Assembly (NCBI GenBank): GCA_025356545.1
Contig: JANXSU010000064.1
Location: forward strand, 1-43,492
Direction of reading: 5' to 3'
DNA from: Comamonadaceae bacterium
GTDB taxonomy: Bacteria; Pseudomonadota; Gammaproteobacteria; Burkholderiales; Burkholderiaceae_C
DNA length: 43,492 bases
Numbering within the stretch: the stretch's first letter is position 1; every line of letters begins with the position of its first letter. A program made the translations under genes and the position numbers. Below, one piece after another: positions 34,336 to 43,234 of the stretch. Under the pieces are notes generated by a model, which saw only the letters and a list, made by a program, of their open reading frames with translations, did no database searches and was not told the origin of the DNA.

Positions 34336-34362
34336 GCGCAATCAGCTATGAAATAAATGGCA
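34336..34362 (-). repeat. dispersed element (family D), copy 2
   Basis: The minus strand reads TTGCCATTTATTTCATAGCT followed by GATTGCGCC, comparable with TTGCTATCTATTAAATAGCT and GCTTGCGC at 12854-12880. It lies between the convergent recX and argC genes. Confidence 0.45.
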
Positions 34363-34365
34363 ATC

Positions 34366-35301
34366 TCAAAGCCCCAACATCAACTTCAAGTTCTGCACCG
34401 CCGCGCCACTGGCCCCTTTACCCAGGTTGTCCAGTCGCGCCACCAGCACAGCGTGGGCAAAGCCATCCTTCGAAGCATCGTTGGCAAAGATGCGCAGCTC
34501 CATGCGGTTGGTGTCAGCCAGCGCCAGCGCGTCAAGTTTGCCGTCGGCGGTAGCGGGTTCCACCGTCACCCATTCGCTGCCTTGGTAATGGCGGGCCAGG
34601 GCTTGATGCAGGTCTTGGGCCGAGGGTTGACCGGGTAACAGGTCCAAGTGCAGGGGCAGTTGCACCAGCATGCCTTGTTTGAAGTTGCCGACTGACGGTG
34701 TGAACACGGGCCGACGCGTCAAGCCCGTGTACGCCATGATTTCCGGCAGGTGCTTGTGTTTGAGACCCAGGGCATATAGCTCATAAGCTGGGGCCTCGCT
34801 TTTCTCGTAGGCCTCGATCATGGTGCGGCCTCCGCCGGAGTAGCCGCTGATCGAGGGCAATGCCAGTGGAAAATCACGCGGAAGTAGGCCTGCGTCCACC
34901 AGAGGGCGAATTAGCGCAATGGCACCGGTGGCGTAGCAGCCAGGATTGGCCACGCGGCGGGCTTGGGCCACAGCGTCTTTTTGCCCGGCCACCAACTCCG
35001 GAAATCCAAACACCCAGCCCGGCGCCGTGCGATGCGCGGTAGAAGCGTCGATGATTTTGGGGCCAATACCCTGGTTGGCCGCCGTCAGCGCGTCGATCAT
35101 GGCGACGGATTCGATAGCTGCCTCATCGTGTAGACACAGCACGACCAGATCGGCCTGGGCCATTAGCGCACGTTTGGCGCTGCCGTCTTTGCGCTGCTCC
35201 GGGGCGATGCTGAGCAGATCTATGGAGGGCATGGCTTGCAGCCGCTCTCGTATTTGCAGGCCGGTGGTGCCGGCTTCGCCGTCAATGAATATTTTTGGCA
35301 T
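34366..35301 (-). CDS. argC: N-acetyl-gamma-glutamyl-phosphate reductase, type 2
   Basis: A 311-residue enzyme from the ATG at 35301 (AGGA upstream; [20 protein letters not shown]). It reduces N-acetylglutamyl phosphate to the semialdehyde with NADPH in arginine synthesis. The NADP loop is [10 protein letters not shown], and the catalytic Cys122 lies in [11 protein letters not shown]. Length and the start DGEAGTTG mark the short, type 2 ArgC. It stands alone, divergent from sucC across 172 bp. Confidence 0.95.
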   Translation of the reverse strand: MPKIFIDGEAGTTGLQIRERLQAMPSIDLLSIAPEQRKDGSAKRALMAQADLVVLCLHDEAAIESVAMIDALTAANQGIGPKIIDASTAHRTAPGWVFGFPELVAGQKDAVAQARRVANPGCYATGAIALIRPLVDAGLLPRDFPLALPSISGYSGGGRTMIEAYEKSEAPAYELYALGLKHKHLPEIMAYTGLTRRPVFTPSVGNFKQGMLVQLPLHLDLLPGQPSAQDLHQALARHYQGSEWVTVEPATADGKLDALALADTNRMELRIFANDASKDGFAHAVLVARLDNLGKGASGAAVQNLKLMLGL

Positions 35302-35473
35302 GGTGCGATCCTGTTGACCCAGTGAAACGTGCGCGTTGACAACGGCTGTAAGTTCAGCCCAAGATTGGTGCACTGCAACATGATACATTCACGGAACTGT
35401 CACGGGCATCCAGCACAGAAAGGTGTTGGGCTATGTGTGCGGATTAATTTCATCTATTTTTGAGAGTGTCCTC
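35302..35473. promoter_or_regulatory. argC/sucC divergent control region
   Basis: A 172-bp gap that must hold both promoters. A TTGACA hexamer at 35336-35341 is visible on the plus strand, but I find no well-spaced -10 partner. No repressor site is recognised. Confidence 0.35.
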
Positions 35474-36634
35474 ATGAAAATCCACGAGTACCAAGGCAAG
35501 GAAATCTTGCGCAATTTTGGCATTCCAGTGCCGCGCGGTATTCCCGCCTTCACGGTGCAAGAAGCCGTGGAAGCGGCTCAAAAGCTGGGTGGCCCGGTCT
35601 GGGTGGTTAAAGCACAGATCCATGCGGGTGGCCGTGGCAAAGGCGGCGGCGTCAAGCTGGCGCGCTCCATTGACGATGTACGCAAAATCGCCGGTGAAAT
35701 CCTCGGCATGCAGCTGATCACGCACCAGACCGGTCCTGAGGGTCAAAAAGTGCGTCGCCTGCTGATTGAAGATGGTGCGGACATCAAAAAAGAATATTAC
35801 GTCTCGGCTGTGACCGACCGTGCAACCCAGCGCGTGGCGTTCATTGTGTCCAGTGAAGGCGGTATGGACATCGAGGAAGTGGCTCACTCGACACCCGAGA
35901 AAATCATCACTGAGATGGTTGATCCGGCCACCGGTCTGACCGATGCGCAAGCCAAAATGCTGGCCAACAGCATTGGCGTGCCTGAGGGCTCCACTGCTCA
36001 GTGCATGGATATTCTGCAAAAACTCTATAAGGTGTACATGGACACCGACGCTTCGCTGGTCGAAATCAACCCCTTGATCCTCGAAGGCAATGGCGGAGTC
36101 AAAGCCATCGACGCGAAGTTCAACTTCGACGCCAACGCCCTGTTTCGTCACCCTGAGATCGTGGCTTACCGCGACTTGGACGAAGAAGATCCGGCTGAAG
36201 TTGAGGCCAGCAAGTTTGATCTGGCCTACATCAGTCTGGACGGCAACATCGGTTGCTTAGTCAACGGCGCTGGCCTGGCCATGGCTACCATGGACACGAT
36301 CAAGCTATTCGGCGGCGAGCCTGCCAACTTCCTGGACGTGGGCGGTGGCGCCACCGCCGAGAAGGTGACAGAGGCCTTCAAGATCATGGTGAAAAACCCC
36401 AAAGTCAAAGGCATTTTGGTCAACATCTTTGGCGGCATCATGAAGTGCGACACCATTGCCAGCGGCGTGATCACGGCCTGCAAGGCGGTGAACCTGTCTG
36501 TGCCCTTGGTGGTGCGCATGAAGGGCACCAACGACGAGCTGGGCAAGAAGATGCTGGTCGAGAGCGGCCTGCCCATCATCAGCGCCGACACCATGGCCGA
36601 AGCCGCGACCGCCATTGTTGCGGCCGTCAAGTAA
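35474..36634 (+). CDS. sucC: succinyl-CoA synthetase beta subunit (ADP-forming)
   Basis: A 386-residue subunit from the ATG at 35474 ([20 protein letters not shown]); GAGAG upstream. The N-terminal ATP-grasp domain shows [20 protein letters not shown] and EINPLIL. The C-terminal CoA-ligase domain has [20 protein letters not shown]. With SucD it interconverts succinyl-CoA and succinate with nucleotide phosphorylation in the TCA cycle. Confidence 0.97.
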   Translation: MKIHEYQGKEILRNFGIPVPRGIPAFTVQEAVEAAQKLGGPVWVVKAQIHAGGRGKGGGVKLARSIDDVRKIAGEILGMQLITHQTGPEGQKVRRLLIEDGADIKKEYYVSAVTDRATQRVAFIVSSEGGMDIEEVAHSTPEKIITEMVDPATGLTDAQAKMLANSIGVPEGSTAQCMDILQKLYKVYMDTDASLVEINPLILEGNGGVKAIDAKFNFDANALFRHPEIVAYRDLDEEDPAEVEASKFDLAYISLDGNIGCLVNGAGLAMATMDTIKLFGGEPANFLDVGGGATAEKVTEAFKIMVKNPKVKGILVNIFGGIMKCDTIASGVITACKAVNLSVPLVVRMKGTNDELGKKMLVESGLPIISADTMAEAATAIVAAVK

Positions 36635-36650
36635 TTGATCAGGAATCAGC

Positions 36651-37544
36651 ATGTCCATCTACATCAATAAAAACACCAAAGTCATCACCCAGGGCATCAC
36701 GGGCAAGACCGGCCAGTTCCACACTGAAAAGTGCCAGGAATACGCCAACGGCAAGAATTGCTTTGTCGCCGGCGTGAATCCCAAGAAGGCCGGTGAGTCG
36801 ATCTTCAACATTCCGATTTACGCCTCGGTCAAAGAAGCCGCGTCTGAAACCGGCGCAACGGTCTCCGTGATCTATGTGCCGCCTGCCGGTGCTGCCGCAG
36901 CCATCTGGGAAGCCGTAGAGGCTGATCTAGATTTGGCGATTTGTATCACCGAAGGCATCCCCGTGCGCGACATGCTGGAGTTGCGCAACCGCATGCGCGC
37001 CAAAGAAGCCGCTGGCGGTAAAAAGACGCTGTTGCTGGGTCCTAACTGCCCCGGCCTCATCACCCCCGATGAAATCAAGATCGGCATCATGCCCGGCCAT
37101 ATCCACCGCAAGGGTCGCATTGGTGTGGTTAGCCGCTCCGGTACGTTGACCTACGAAGCTGTGGCCATGTTGACCGAGGTCGGCCTGGGTCAGTCCAGCG
37201 CCGTGGGCATTGGCGGCGACCCGATCAATGGCCTCAAGCACATTGACGTGATGAAGGCCTTTAATGACGATCCCGATACCGACGCCGTCATCATGATTGG
37301 TGAAATTGGCGGCCCGGACGAGGCGGATGCCGCCCGCTGGTGCAAGGCCAATATGAAAAAACCGATTGTCGGCTTCATTGCCGGCGTCACCGCCCCCCCA
37401 GGCAAGCGCATGGGCCACGCTGGGGCGCTGATCTCTGGCGGTGCCGATACGGCGGATGCAAAGCTTGCCATTATGGAAGAGTGCGGCTTTGTGGTGACAC
37501 GCAATCCATCCGAACTCGGTAAGCTCTTGAAAGCGCAGTTGTAA
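36651..37544 (+). CDS. sucD: succinyl-CoA synthetase alpha subunit
   Basis: A 297-residue subunit 16 bases after sucC, with AGGA before the ATG. The CoA-binding Rossmann domain has [13 protein letters not shown]. The phosphorylated His256 lies in [27 protein letters not shown] is the family signature. It carries the phosphohistidine intermediate of the complex with SucC. Confidence 0.97.
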   Translation: MSIYINKNTKVITQGITGKTGQFHTEKCQEYANGKNCFVAGVNPKKAGESIFNIPIYASVKEAASETGATVSVIYVPPAGAAAAIWEAVEADLDLAICITEGIPVRDMLELRNRMRAKEAAGGKKTLLLGPNCPGLITPDEIKIGIMPGHIHRKGRIGVVSRSGTLTYEAVAMLTEVGLGQSSAVGIGGDPINGLKHIDVMKAFNDDPDTDAVIMIGEIGGPDEADAARWCKANMKKPIVGFIAGVTAPPGKRMGHAGALISGGADTADAKLAIMEECGFVVTRNPSELGKLLKAQL

Positions 37545-37600
37545 GCAAAACTACGGGCTAACCCCGGTACGCCTTCCGCTAAAATTGTCGCTTAATCAGC

Positions 37601-37641
37601 GCAAGAAGCGCCCCAAACATGCTGTTTGGGGCGCTTCTTGC
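37601..37641. terminator. perfect 19-bp stem-loop between sucD and the TerC-family gene
   Basis: GCAAGAAGCGCCCCAAACA (37601-37619) pairs perfectly with TGTTTGGGGCGCTTCTTGC (37623-37641) around a three-base loop. It suits termination of sucCD on the plus strand, although no T-run follows. TAAAAT at 37579-37584 resembles a -10 element just upstream, in which case the hairpin would be in the leader of the next gene. Confidence 0.75.
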
Positions 37642-37665
37642 ATAAAACATCATTGGAGAAGTTAA

Positions 37666-38355
37666 ATGGAAATGCTACAAACCCCCGAATTTTGGATCGG
37701 ACTGATGAAAATCATCTGGATCAATATCATTTTGTCGGGTGATAACGCTGTCGTGATTGCATTGGCCGCCCGTTCTTTGCCGCCTGAGCAGCAAAAGAAA
37801 GCAATTTTCTTTGGCTCCGCCGCCGCCGTGGTGTTGCGGATTCTGCTGACGATCGTGGCGGTCAAATTGCTGGCGCTGTCCTACTTGCAGGTCATCGGCG
37901 GTGCTTTGCTGCTCTACATTGGCGTCCAGCTGCTCAGCGAGCAAGAAGAGGGTGAAGGCGAAGCCAAGGAGCACGGCACCTTGATGGCTGCCGTGCGCAC
38001 CATCCTGATTGCCGACCTTGTCATGAGCCTGGACAACGTGATTGCCGTGGCTGCGGCCGCCAAGGGCAGTATGGAGCTGCTGATTTTGGGCTTGCTGATC
38101 AGCATTCCCATGGTGATTTTCGGCAGCACCCTGATGATCAAGCTCATGGAGCGCTTCCCCATCATCGTCACGTTGGGTGCCGCCCTGATCGGTTGGGTCG
38201 GTGGTGAAACCATGGCCAGCGATGTGGCTTTCAAGGACTTTGCAGCGGTCAACGGATGGTTGCATTACGCAGCGGCGGCGGCGGGTGCGGCATTTGTGGT
38301 TTTGCTGGGCCGAGCCTTGCAAAAACGGCATTCGCCGCAGAGCGCAGCGAGTTAA
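37666..38355 (+). CDS. TerC/YjbE-family integral membrane protein
   Basis: A 229-residue membrane protein with about six to seven hydrophobic segments. The two family repeats are NIILSGDNAVVIALAAR and DLVMSLDNVIAVAAAAK, each carrying the conserved D-N pair within the membrane. An acidic cytosolic loop EQEEGEGEAKEHG links the halves. TerC-family proteins take part in manganese export or metal loading at the membrane. Alone on its transcript, with GGAGAAG before the ATG. Confidence 0.87.
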   Translation: MEMLQTPEFWIGLMKIIWINIILSGDNAVVIALAARSLPPEQQKKAIFFGSAAAVVLRILLTIVAVKLLALSYLQVIGGALLLYIGVQLLSEQEEGEGEAKEHGTLMAAVRTILIADLVMSLDNVIAVAAAAKGSMELLILGLLISIPMVIFGSTLMIKLMERFPIIVTLGAALIGWVGGETMASDVAFKDFAAVNGWLHYAAAAAGAAFVVLLGRALQKRHSPQSAAS

Positions 38356-38407
38356 CTTCTTTGCCTGCACAAGTCAGAATAGGCGATGAGAACATGAGCT
38401 CACGCCA

Positions 38408-39217
38408 GTGAAATACACTTTTTTCGCCCAGACTGACACGGGCAGGGTTAGAGAAAACAACGAAGATTCAGTGGCTTTCGATGAAGCCACTCGACTTTGC
38501 GTTCTTGCGGATGGTATGGGCGGCTATAACGCGGGGGAAGTAGCCAGCCGCATGGCTAGCACTCTCATTTTGGAGAGCATGAGCCGCTGTATTGCAGAGT
38601 CTGCTCAGAGCGGTGTGCCTTTGGATATTCGAGCTGCCATTGACGATGCGGTTGATCAAGCCAATCAAACGATATTTGAGGCGGCGCAAGCCAACCCTGA
38701 ATGGGTGGGCATGGGAACGACGCTGGTTGTCGGGGTATTCCATGCTGATCGCTTATGGCTAGGTCATATTGGTGACTCTCGTTGTTACCGTTTGCGCAGA
38801 GGTCGCCTGAGTCAATTGACCAAGGATCACACGCTGCTTCAGGAGCAGCTCGATGCGGGTTTGTTAAGCCTGAAGCAAGCACGAACTTCGGCGCACAGAA
38901 ATCTGTTGACGCGGGCATTGGGTGTGGTTGCCAGGATGTATGCAGAGCCCATTGAGCATGAGGTACTGCCCGGTGACGTGTATCTGCTGTGCTCAGATGG
39001 GTTGACCGATATGGTGGGTGGTGTAGAAATCAAGAAGCTTCTGGGTTTGAAAATACCCTTGGAGCAGCGTACACAACGGCTCATTCAGGCCGCCAATGCG
39101 CAAGGCGGGCGTGACAATGTCACGGTATTGCTGGTTAAAGTGGACGAAATGCCAAGCGATTCGAGATTGGTTACAAGATGGCTGGGAAAGCTTAGGCTAT
39201 TCAAACATAATAAATAG
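38408..39217 (+). CDS. PP2C-type serine/threonine protein phosphatase
   Basis: A 269-residue soluble phosphatase from a GTG at 38408. All PP2C metal motifs are present: RENNEDS (Glu19, Asp20), LADGMGGYNAGE (Asp35, Gly36), GHIGDSRCYRLR, LCSDGLTDMV (Asp197) and GGRDNVTV (Asp236, Asn237). It removes phosphate from Ser/Thr of target proteins. It is 28 bases upstream of an FHA protein, which binds phosphothreonine; no kinase gene is visible in the window. First gene of the pilus-linked cluster. Confidence 0.92.
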   Translation: MKYTFFAQTDTGRVRENNEDSVAFDEATRLCVLADGMGGYNAGEVASRMASTLILESMSRCIAESAQSGVPLDIRAAIDDAVDQANQTIFEAAQANPEWVGMGTTLVVGVFHADRLWLGHIGDSRCYRLRRGRLSQLTKDHTLLQEQLDAGLLSLKQARTSAHRNLLTRALGVVARMYAEPIEHEVLPGDVYLLCSDGLTDMVGGVEIKKLLGLKIPLEQRTQRLIQAANAQGGRDNVTVLLVKVDEMPSDSRLVTRWLGKLRLFKHNK

Positions 39218-39245
39218 ACAGTGAAAATTGCAAAAGGAGTAGGCG

Positions 39246-39860
39246 ATGGGCAAAGTAATCGTGTCGATTGATGGGGTGGTCATCAAGGAAGCCGAATTGA
39301 GCAAAGCACGCTCCACATTAGGCCGACGACCCTATAACGATATCGTGATTGATAACTTGGCCGTTAGCGGCGAGCACGTTGCTTTCTTGTTGGCAGATGG
39401 TGTACTGACGATGGAAGATCTCAACAGCACCAACGGGACTTACCTTAACGGAGCAGTTGTTAAGAAGCAACTGCTCCAAAATGCCGACACCATTGAAATT
39501 GGCAAGTACAAAATTGTCTATGTTGATGAGGCTGCTCAAGACAAAAAACCATCAGCGACGACGCCTACCGGGCTTGCTAGCCTGAGTGCCGTTAGCGCGC
39601 CTATCGCGCTTATTCATATTCTCTCAGGAGCCGCGACGGGGCGCGATTTAGCGTTGACCAAAGTGGTAACGACCGTGGGCAAGCCAGGTGTTTCCGTGGC
39701 CTCCATCACGCGGCGGCAAACGGGCTACGTACTGTCCCATGTGGAAGGCTCCAGCCCGTTGTTGCTCAACGGTCAACCGGTGCAGCAGGGGCCAATCCCA
39801 TTGAACGACGGTGACCTCATTGAACTGGCCGAAACCCGCATGCAGTTCGCTTTGAGTTGA
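39246..39860 (+). CDS. double FHA-domain protein
   Basis: A 204-residue protein with a strong AAAAGGAG site. FHA domain 1 (about 5-95) has the phosphothreonine-binding set: LGRRPYNDIVI (Arg28), SGEHV (Ser41, His44) and NSTNGTYLNG (60-69). Residues 100-120 are a linker. A second FHA-like domain (about 121-204) has ATGRDLALTKVVTTVGKPG and PLLLNGQPV, but GSS replaces the NGT-type motif and the key Arg and His are missing, so it probably does not bind phosphothreonine. It likely scaffolds phosphorylated partners of the PP2C pathway. Confidence 0.88.
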   Translation: MGKVIVSIDGVVIKEAELSKARSTLGRRPYNDIVIDNLAVSGEHVAFLLADGVLTMEDLNSTNGTYLNGAVVKKQLLQNADTIEIGKYKIVYVDEAAQDKKPSATTPTGLASLSAVSAPIALIHILSGAATGRDLALTKVVTTVGKPGVSVASITRRQTGYVLSHVEGSSPLLLNGQPVQQGPIPLNDGDLIELAETRMQFALS

Positions 39861-39891
39861 GCGCACCAACTTAGATCCTTCGGAAGATGGC

Positions 39892-40689
39892 ATGACACTA
39901 AAAATCAGGGTTTTGGGCTGCTCCGGTGCGATAGCCAAAGAATGTCGAACCACCTCATTCCTGATCGATGACGACCTGTTGGTGGATGCCGGTACGGGCG
40001 TGGGCGAACTCACATTGGAGGAGATGCAGCGCATTGAACATGTCTTTCTTACCCACTCCCATTTGGACCATATTGCTGCACTGCCTCTCATGGTGGACGC
40101 TATTGCGTCCTACCGCAGCACGCCGTTGAAGGTTTATGCATTGCCAGAGACGATAGCGGCCCTGATGGCCCATATTTTTAACAATGTCATCTGGCCTGAT
40201 TTCACCCGCATACCTTCTACCCAAGCCCCCTTGATGCAATTTCAAGCCATTGAGAGGGGGCAAAAGATTGAAATTTCGGACAAACAGGTTGAGGCCTTGC
40301 CAGCGGTACATGCCGTTCCTGCCCTGGGCTACGCGGTTTCTAAAGGGGTAGCCTGTTGGGCCTTTACCGGCGACACTGAGCGCAACCCCGCATTTTGGCA
40401 GCGCATCAACCAAATGAACGTCAGTATGTTGGTGGTTGAGACGGCCTTCAGTCGCCGTGAAAAAGAGTTGGCCGTGCGTAGTCTTCACCTCTCGCCCGAT
40501 GTCCTGGCCGAGGAGTTGATCGGCCTAGCCACAGATCGAAATATCCCCATCTACATCACCCACACCAAGCCAGCCGAAACCGAGTTGATCATGTCCGAGG
40601 TGCAGCAAATCAGTGATCCCAGCTTGAGTAGCGATGTACCTGTTCGCGACATTCGCTGGCTGTTTGCTGGGCAGGAGTTTGTACTATGA
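39892..40689 (+). CDS. metallo-beta-lactamase-fold hydrolase, class II cyclic-nucleotide phosphodiesterase-like
   Basis: A 265-residue metallohydrolase. The two-metal site is THSHLDH (His55, His57, Asp59, His60), with further ligands in AVHAVPALGYAV, FTGDTE and YITHTKP. The opening KIRVLGCSGAIAKECRTTSF and the TGVGELTLEEM segment resemble the class II cAMP phosphodiesterases, though the typical signature after HLDH is only partly kept. The stop overlaps the GAF-ATPase start (ATGA at 40686-40689), so the two proteins are made in fixed ratio. Phosphodiesterase activity is inferred. Confidence 0.82.
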   Translation: MTLKIRVLGCSGAIAKECRTTSFLIDDDLLVDAGTGVGELTLEEMQRIEHVFLTHSHLDHIAALPLMVDAIASYRSTPLKVYALPETIAALMAHIFNNVIWPDFTRIPSTQAPLMQFQAIERGQKIEISDKQVEALPAVHAVPALGYAVSKGVACWAFTGDTERNPAFWQRINQMNVSMLVVETAFSRREKELAVRSLHLSPDVLAEELIGLATDRNIPIYITHTKPAETELIMSEVQQISDPSLSSDVPVRDIRWLFAGQEFVL

Positions 40690-43058
40690 GCCTGTCGTCT
40701 CAGACTGTGCTTCAACATGAAGTCGGGGCCGGCACCGAGGCTTTATTTTTCCGTCAACTACAGCGTGTTACTGCCCGAATTCATGAGACTGACAACATTG
40801 AGCAACTCATGCTCGATGTCAGCGCTGAAATCTGTCTGCTGTTCAATGCCGATCGATTGACGCTTTACGTCGTCAACGACGACCACACAGCCATAGTTTC
40901 CAAGATCAAAACCGGACTCAGTAGTCCCAAAGATCTCAAGCTACCCATTGGCACCCAAAGTATTGCGGGCTATGTTGCCCAAAGCCATCGGTTGATCAAC
41001 CTGCCCGACGTTTACGACCAAGTCGCCCTTAATCAAATTCACCCTGAACTCAGCTTCCTCAAAGAAGTGGACAAGCGTTCGGGCTACCGAACCCAGCAAA
41101 TGTTGGTGGCCCCGATTTTGGATGGCCAGAGCCTGTATGGCGTGCTGCAACTCATCAATAACAAGAGCCGTCGGCCTTTTAATGCGCTTGAAGTCGAAGG
41201 GGTGGTGCAACTGTGCCAAACACTGACGACCGCGATACGCCAGCGCTTGCAAAAAGCCAATGAACTGCTGCCCCGTCAAGCCACCAAATACGACGGCTTG
41301 GTGAGCAATGGACTTTTGACCCAAAGCGAGTTGGAGCACTGCGTGAAGGACGCACGGCAATTGGGTCAATCGGTCGAGCAGATGCTGCTGGCAAAGTACC
41401 CGCTTCAAGCGGCGCAAATCGGCCATTCTTTGGCTAGATTTTTTGGCGTACCTTATGAGGCCGTTAACACGGGCCGTGTTTATTCAGATCAATTGCTGGG
41501 GGCCTTGAAACGAGATTTTGTTGAGGGTCAGGGTTGGATTCCACTGGAAGAGTCCCCAGAGGGCTTGGTCATCATGTGTGTGGATCCTGAATCGACACGT
41601 GGCGGGCGAGTGGTGCCGCAGGTTTTTCCCCGGCAAGGCAAGTTTGCTTACCGCGTGACGACACAAGCCGAGTTCGTGCAAACGCTGGACCAGCTCTTTG
41701 GCGGCGTGGCTGAGAGCGCCTCCGCCGACCAGATGCTGGCCGACATGAACGTGCCACTGGACGACGATGGTAGCAACGACGATTCGCTCGAATCGGCGGC
41801 GGCTGACAACGAGCTCGTCAAGTTTGTCAACAAAGTCATCGTGGACGCGTACAAACAAAAGGCCTCCGACATCCACATCGAGCCCATGCCCGGCAAGCTC
41901 AAGACAGGCATCCGTTTTCGTATTGATGGAAGTTTGATGTCCTACATCGAAGTGCCTGCTCACTTTCGTCAGGCCATGGTCACACGCCTGAAGATCATGT
42001 GTGACCTGGATATCTCCGAGCGCCGAAAACCGCAAGACGGCAAAATAAAATTCAAAAAATACGGCCCGCTGGACATTGAACTGCGGGTCGCCACCATCCC
42101 CTCGGCCGGTGGAGTGGAAGACGTGGTGATGCGCATTTTGTCAGGCGGTGAGCCCATTCCCCTGGAAAAACTGGGCCTCACACCGCACAACAAAGCACGT
42201 CTGGAGCACACCGTCAGCAAGCCCTACGGCCTGTTCTACGTCTGTGGCCCCACCGGCTCGGGCAAGACCACCACGCTGCACTCCATCCTCAAGTTCCTCA
42301 ACACGCCGGACACCAAGATTTGGACCGCCGAAGACCCGGTGGAAATCACGCAAAAAGGCTTGCGCCAGGTGCAGATCAACCGCAAGGCCGGCATTGACTT
42401 TGCCCTCGTCATGCGCGCCTTTTTACGTGCCGACCCCGACATCATCATGGTCGGCGAATCGCGCGACAAGGAAACCGTGGCCATGGGCGTGGAGGCTTCC
42501 CTCACCGGGCACTTGGTGTTTTCGACCCTGCACACCAACTCCGCGCCCGAGTCCATCACCCGCCTGCTCGACATGGGCATGGACCCCTTCAACTTTGCCG
42601 ACGCGCTCCTGGGCATTCTGGCCCAGCGCCTGGCCCGCAAGTTGTGCGATTGCAAGACCGCCTTCCAGCCGAGTCCCGCAGAAGTCAACACTTTCATGGC
42701 CGAGTATGCCGACGAGTTGCGCCACACCTCGGCTTGGAAAACCGATGCCCGTGGTGAAACCCAAAAACTCTACAAAGACTGGGTCGAACGCTACGGACAG
42801 GCTGGCCAACTCACCATGTACCGTGCTGGAGGTTGCGAGGCCTGTAAGCAAACTGGCTACAAAGGCCGCATTGGTTTACATGAGCTGCTGATCGCTGACG
42901 ACACCGCGAAGCGGCTGATTCAAGAACGCGCACGCGTAGCCGAACTCTTTGGCGCGGCAGTAGAAAGCGGCATGCGCACCCTAAAGATGGACGGCATGGA
43001 AAAAATCCTCATGGGCCTGACCGATCTGAAACAAGTGCGGGCGGTTTGCATCAAGTGA
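40686..43058 (+). CDS. GAF-domain PilB/GspE-type secretion or pilus assembly ATPase
   Basis: A 790-residue protein. Residues about 25-185 form a GAF domain (RLTLYVVNDDHTAIVSK ... LQLINNKSRRPFNALEVEGV). Next comes a MshEN/T2SSE_N-type segment (about 195-330, GLVSNGLLTQSELEHCVKDA), then the hexameric ATPase: Walker A GPTGSGKTT (521-529), Asp-box AEDPVEI, Walker B-like DPDIIMVGESRD and HTNSAPESITRLLDMG. The zinc-finger part has CDC (Cys654, 656) and CEAC further on. PilB and GspE normally lack a GAF domain, so this is a fused sensor-motor. It powers pilus extension or secretion and lies directly upstream of a pilin gene. Confidence 0.9.
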   Translation: MSLSSQTVLQHEVGAGTEALFFRQLQRVTARIHETDNIEQLMLDVSAEICLLFNADRLTLYVVNDDHTAIVSKIKTGLSSPKDLKLPIGTQSIAGYVAQSHRLINLPDVYDQVALNQIHPELSFLKEVDKRSGYRTQQMLVAPILDGQSLYGVLQLINNKSRRPFNALEVEGVVQLCQTLTTAIRQRLQKANELLPRQATKYDGLVSNGLLTQSELEHCVKDARQLGQSVEQMLLAKYPLQAAQIGHSLARFFGVPYEAVNTGRVYSDQLLGALKRDFVEGQGWIPLEESPEGLVIMCVDPESTRGGRVVPQVFPRQGKFAYRVTTQAEFVQTLDQLFGGVAESASADQMLADMNVPLDDDGSNDDSLESAAADNELVKFVNKVIVDAYKQKASDIHIEPMPGKLKTGIRFRIDGSLMSYIEVPAHFRQAMVTRLKIMCDLDISERRKPQDGKIKFKKYGPLDIELRVATIPSAGGVEDVVMRILSGGEPIPLEKLGLTPHNKARLEHTVSKPYGLFYVCGPTGSGKTTTLHSILKFLNTPDTKIWTAEDPVEITQKGLRQVQINRKAGIDFALVMRAFLRADPDIIMVGESRDKETVAMGVEASLTGHLVFSTLHTNSAPESITRLLDMGMDPFNFADALLGILAQRLARKLCDCKTAFQPSPAEVNTFMAEYADELRHTSAWKTDARGETQKLYKDWVERYGQAGQLTMYRAGGCEACKQTGYKGRIGLHELLIADDTAKRLIQERARVAELFGAAVESGMRTLKMDGMEKILMGLTDLKQVRAVCIK

Positions 43059-43083
43059 CAGTTTTGGTTTGACAAATTTGTCA
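43056..43083. promoter_or_regulatory. putative enhancer sites (TGACA/TGTCA) upstream of the pilin gene
   Basis: TGACA occurs at 43056-43060 and 43070-43074, and TGTCA at 43079-43083; the last two form the perfect palindrome TGACAAATTTGTCA. PilR of Pseudomonas is reported to use C/G-TGTC-type half-sites, and the distance to the -24/-12 promoter (about 85-110 bp) suits an enhancer. The first site overlaps the ATPase stop codon. Confidence 0.5.
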
Positions 43084-43166
43084 GATGAGCGGGATCAGAT
43101 GATAAAAATGCTAGGCACGAGCGATAAATTTCGACCTTAACCCTGCAAATCCGCACCAACAGCACT

Positions 43167-43181
43167 TGGCACGGAATCTGC
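43167..43181 (+). promoter_or_regulatory. sigma-54 (-24/-12) promoter of the pilin gene
   Basis: TGGCACGGAATCTGC fits the sigma-54 consensus TGGCACG-N4-TTGC, with GG at 43168-43169 and GC at 43180-43181, 12 bases apart. Transcription would start near 43193, about 42 bases before the pilin ATG. Confidence 0.72.
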
Positions 43182-43234
43182 GTACGATCTCAATCGGGAG
43201 ACTTGCCTCTTAATTTTTAATCCAGGAGTTTTAA

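Noticed and set aside
37575-37665. A yybP-ykoY-type manganese riboswitch before the TerC-family gene
   Set aside because: The leader is too short and only a simple hairpin is visible; the riboswitch's conserved loops are not seen.
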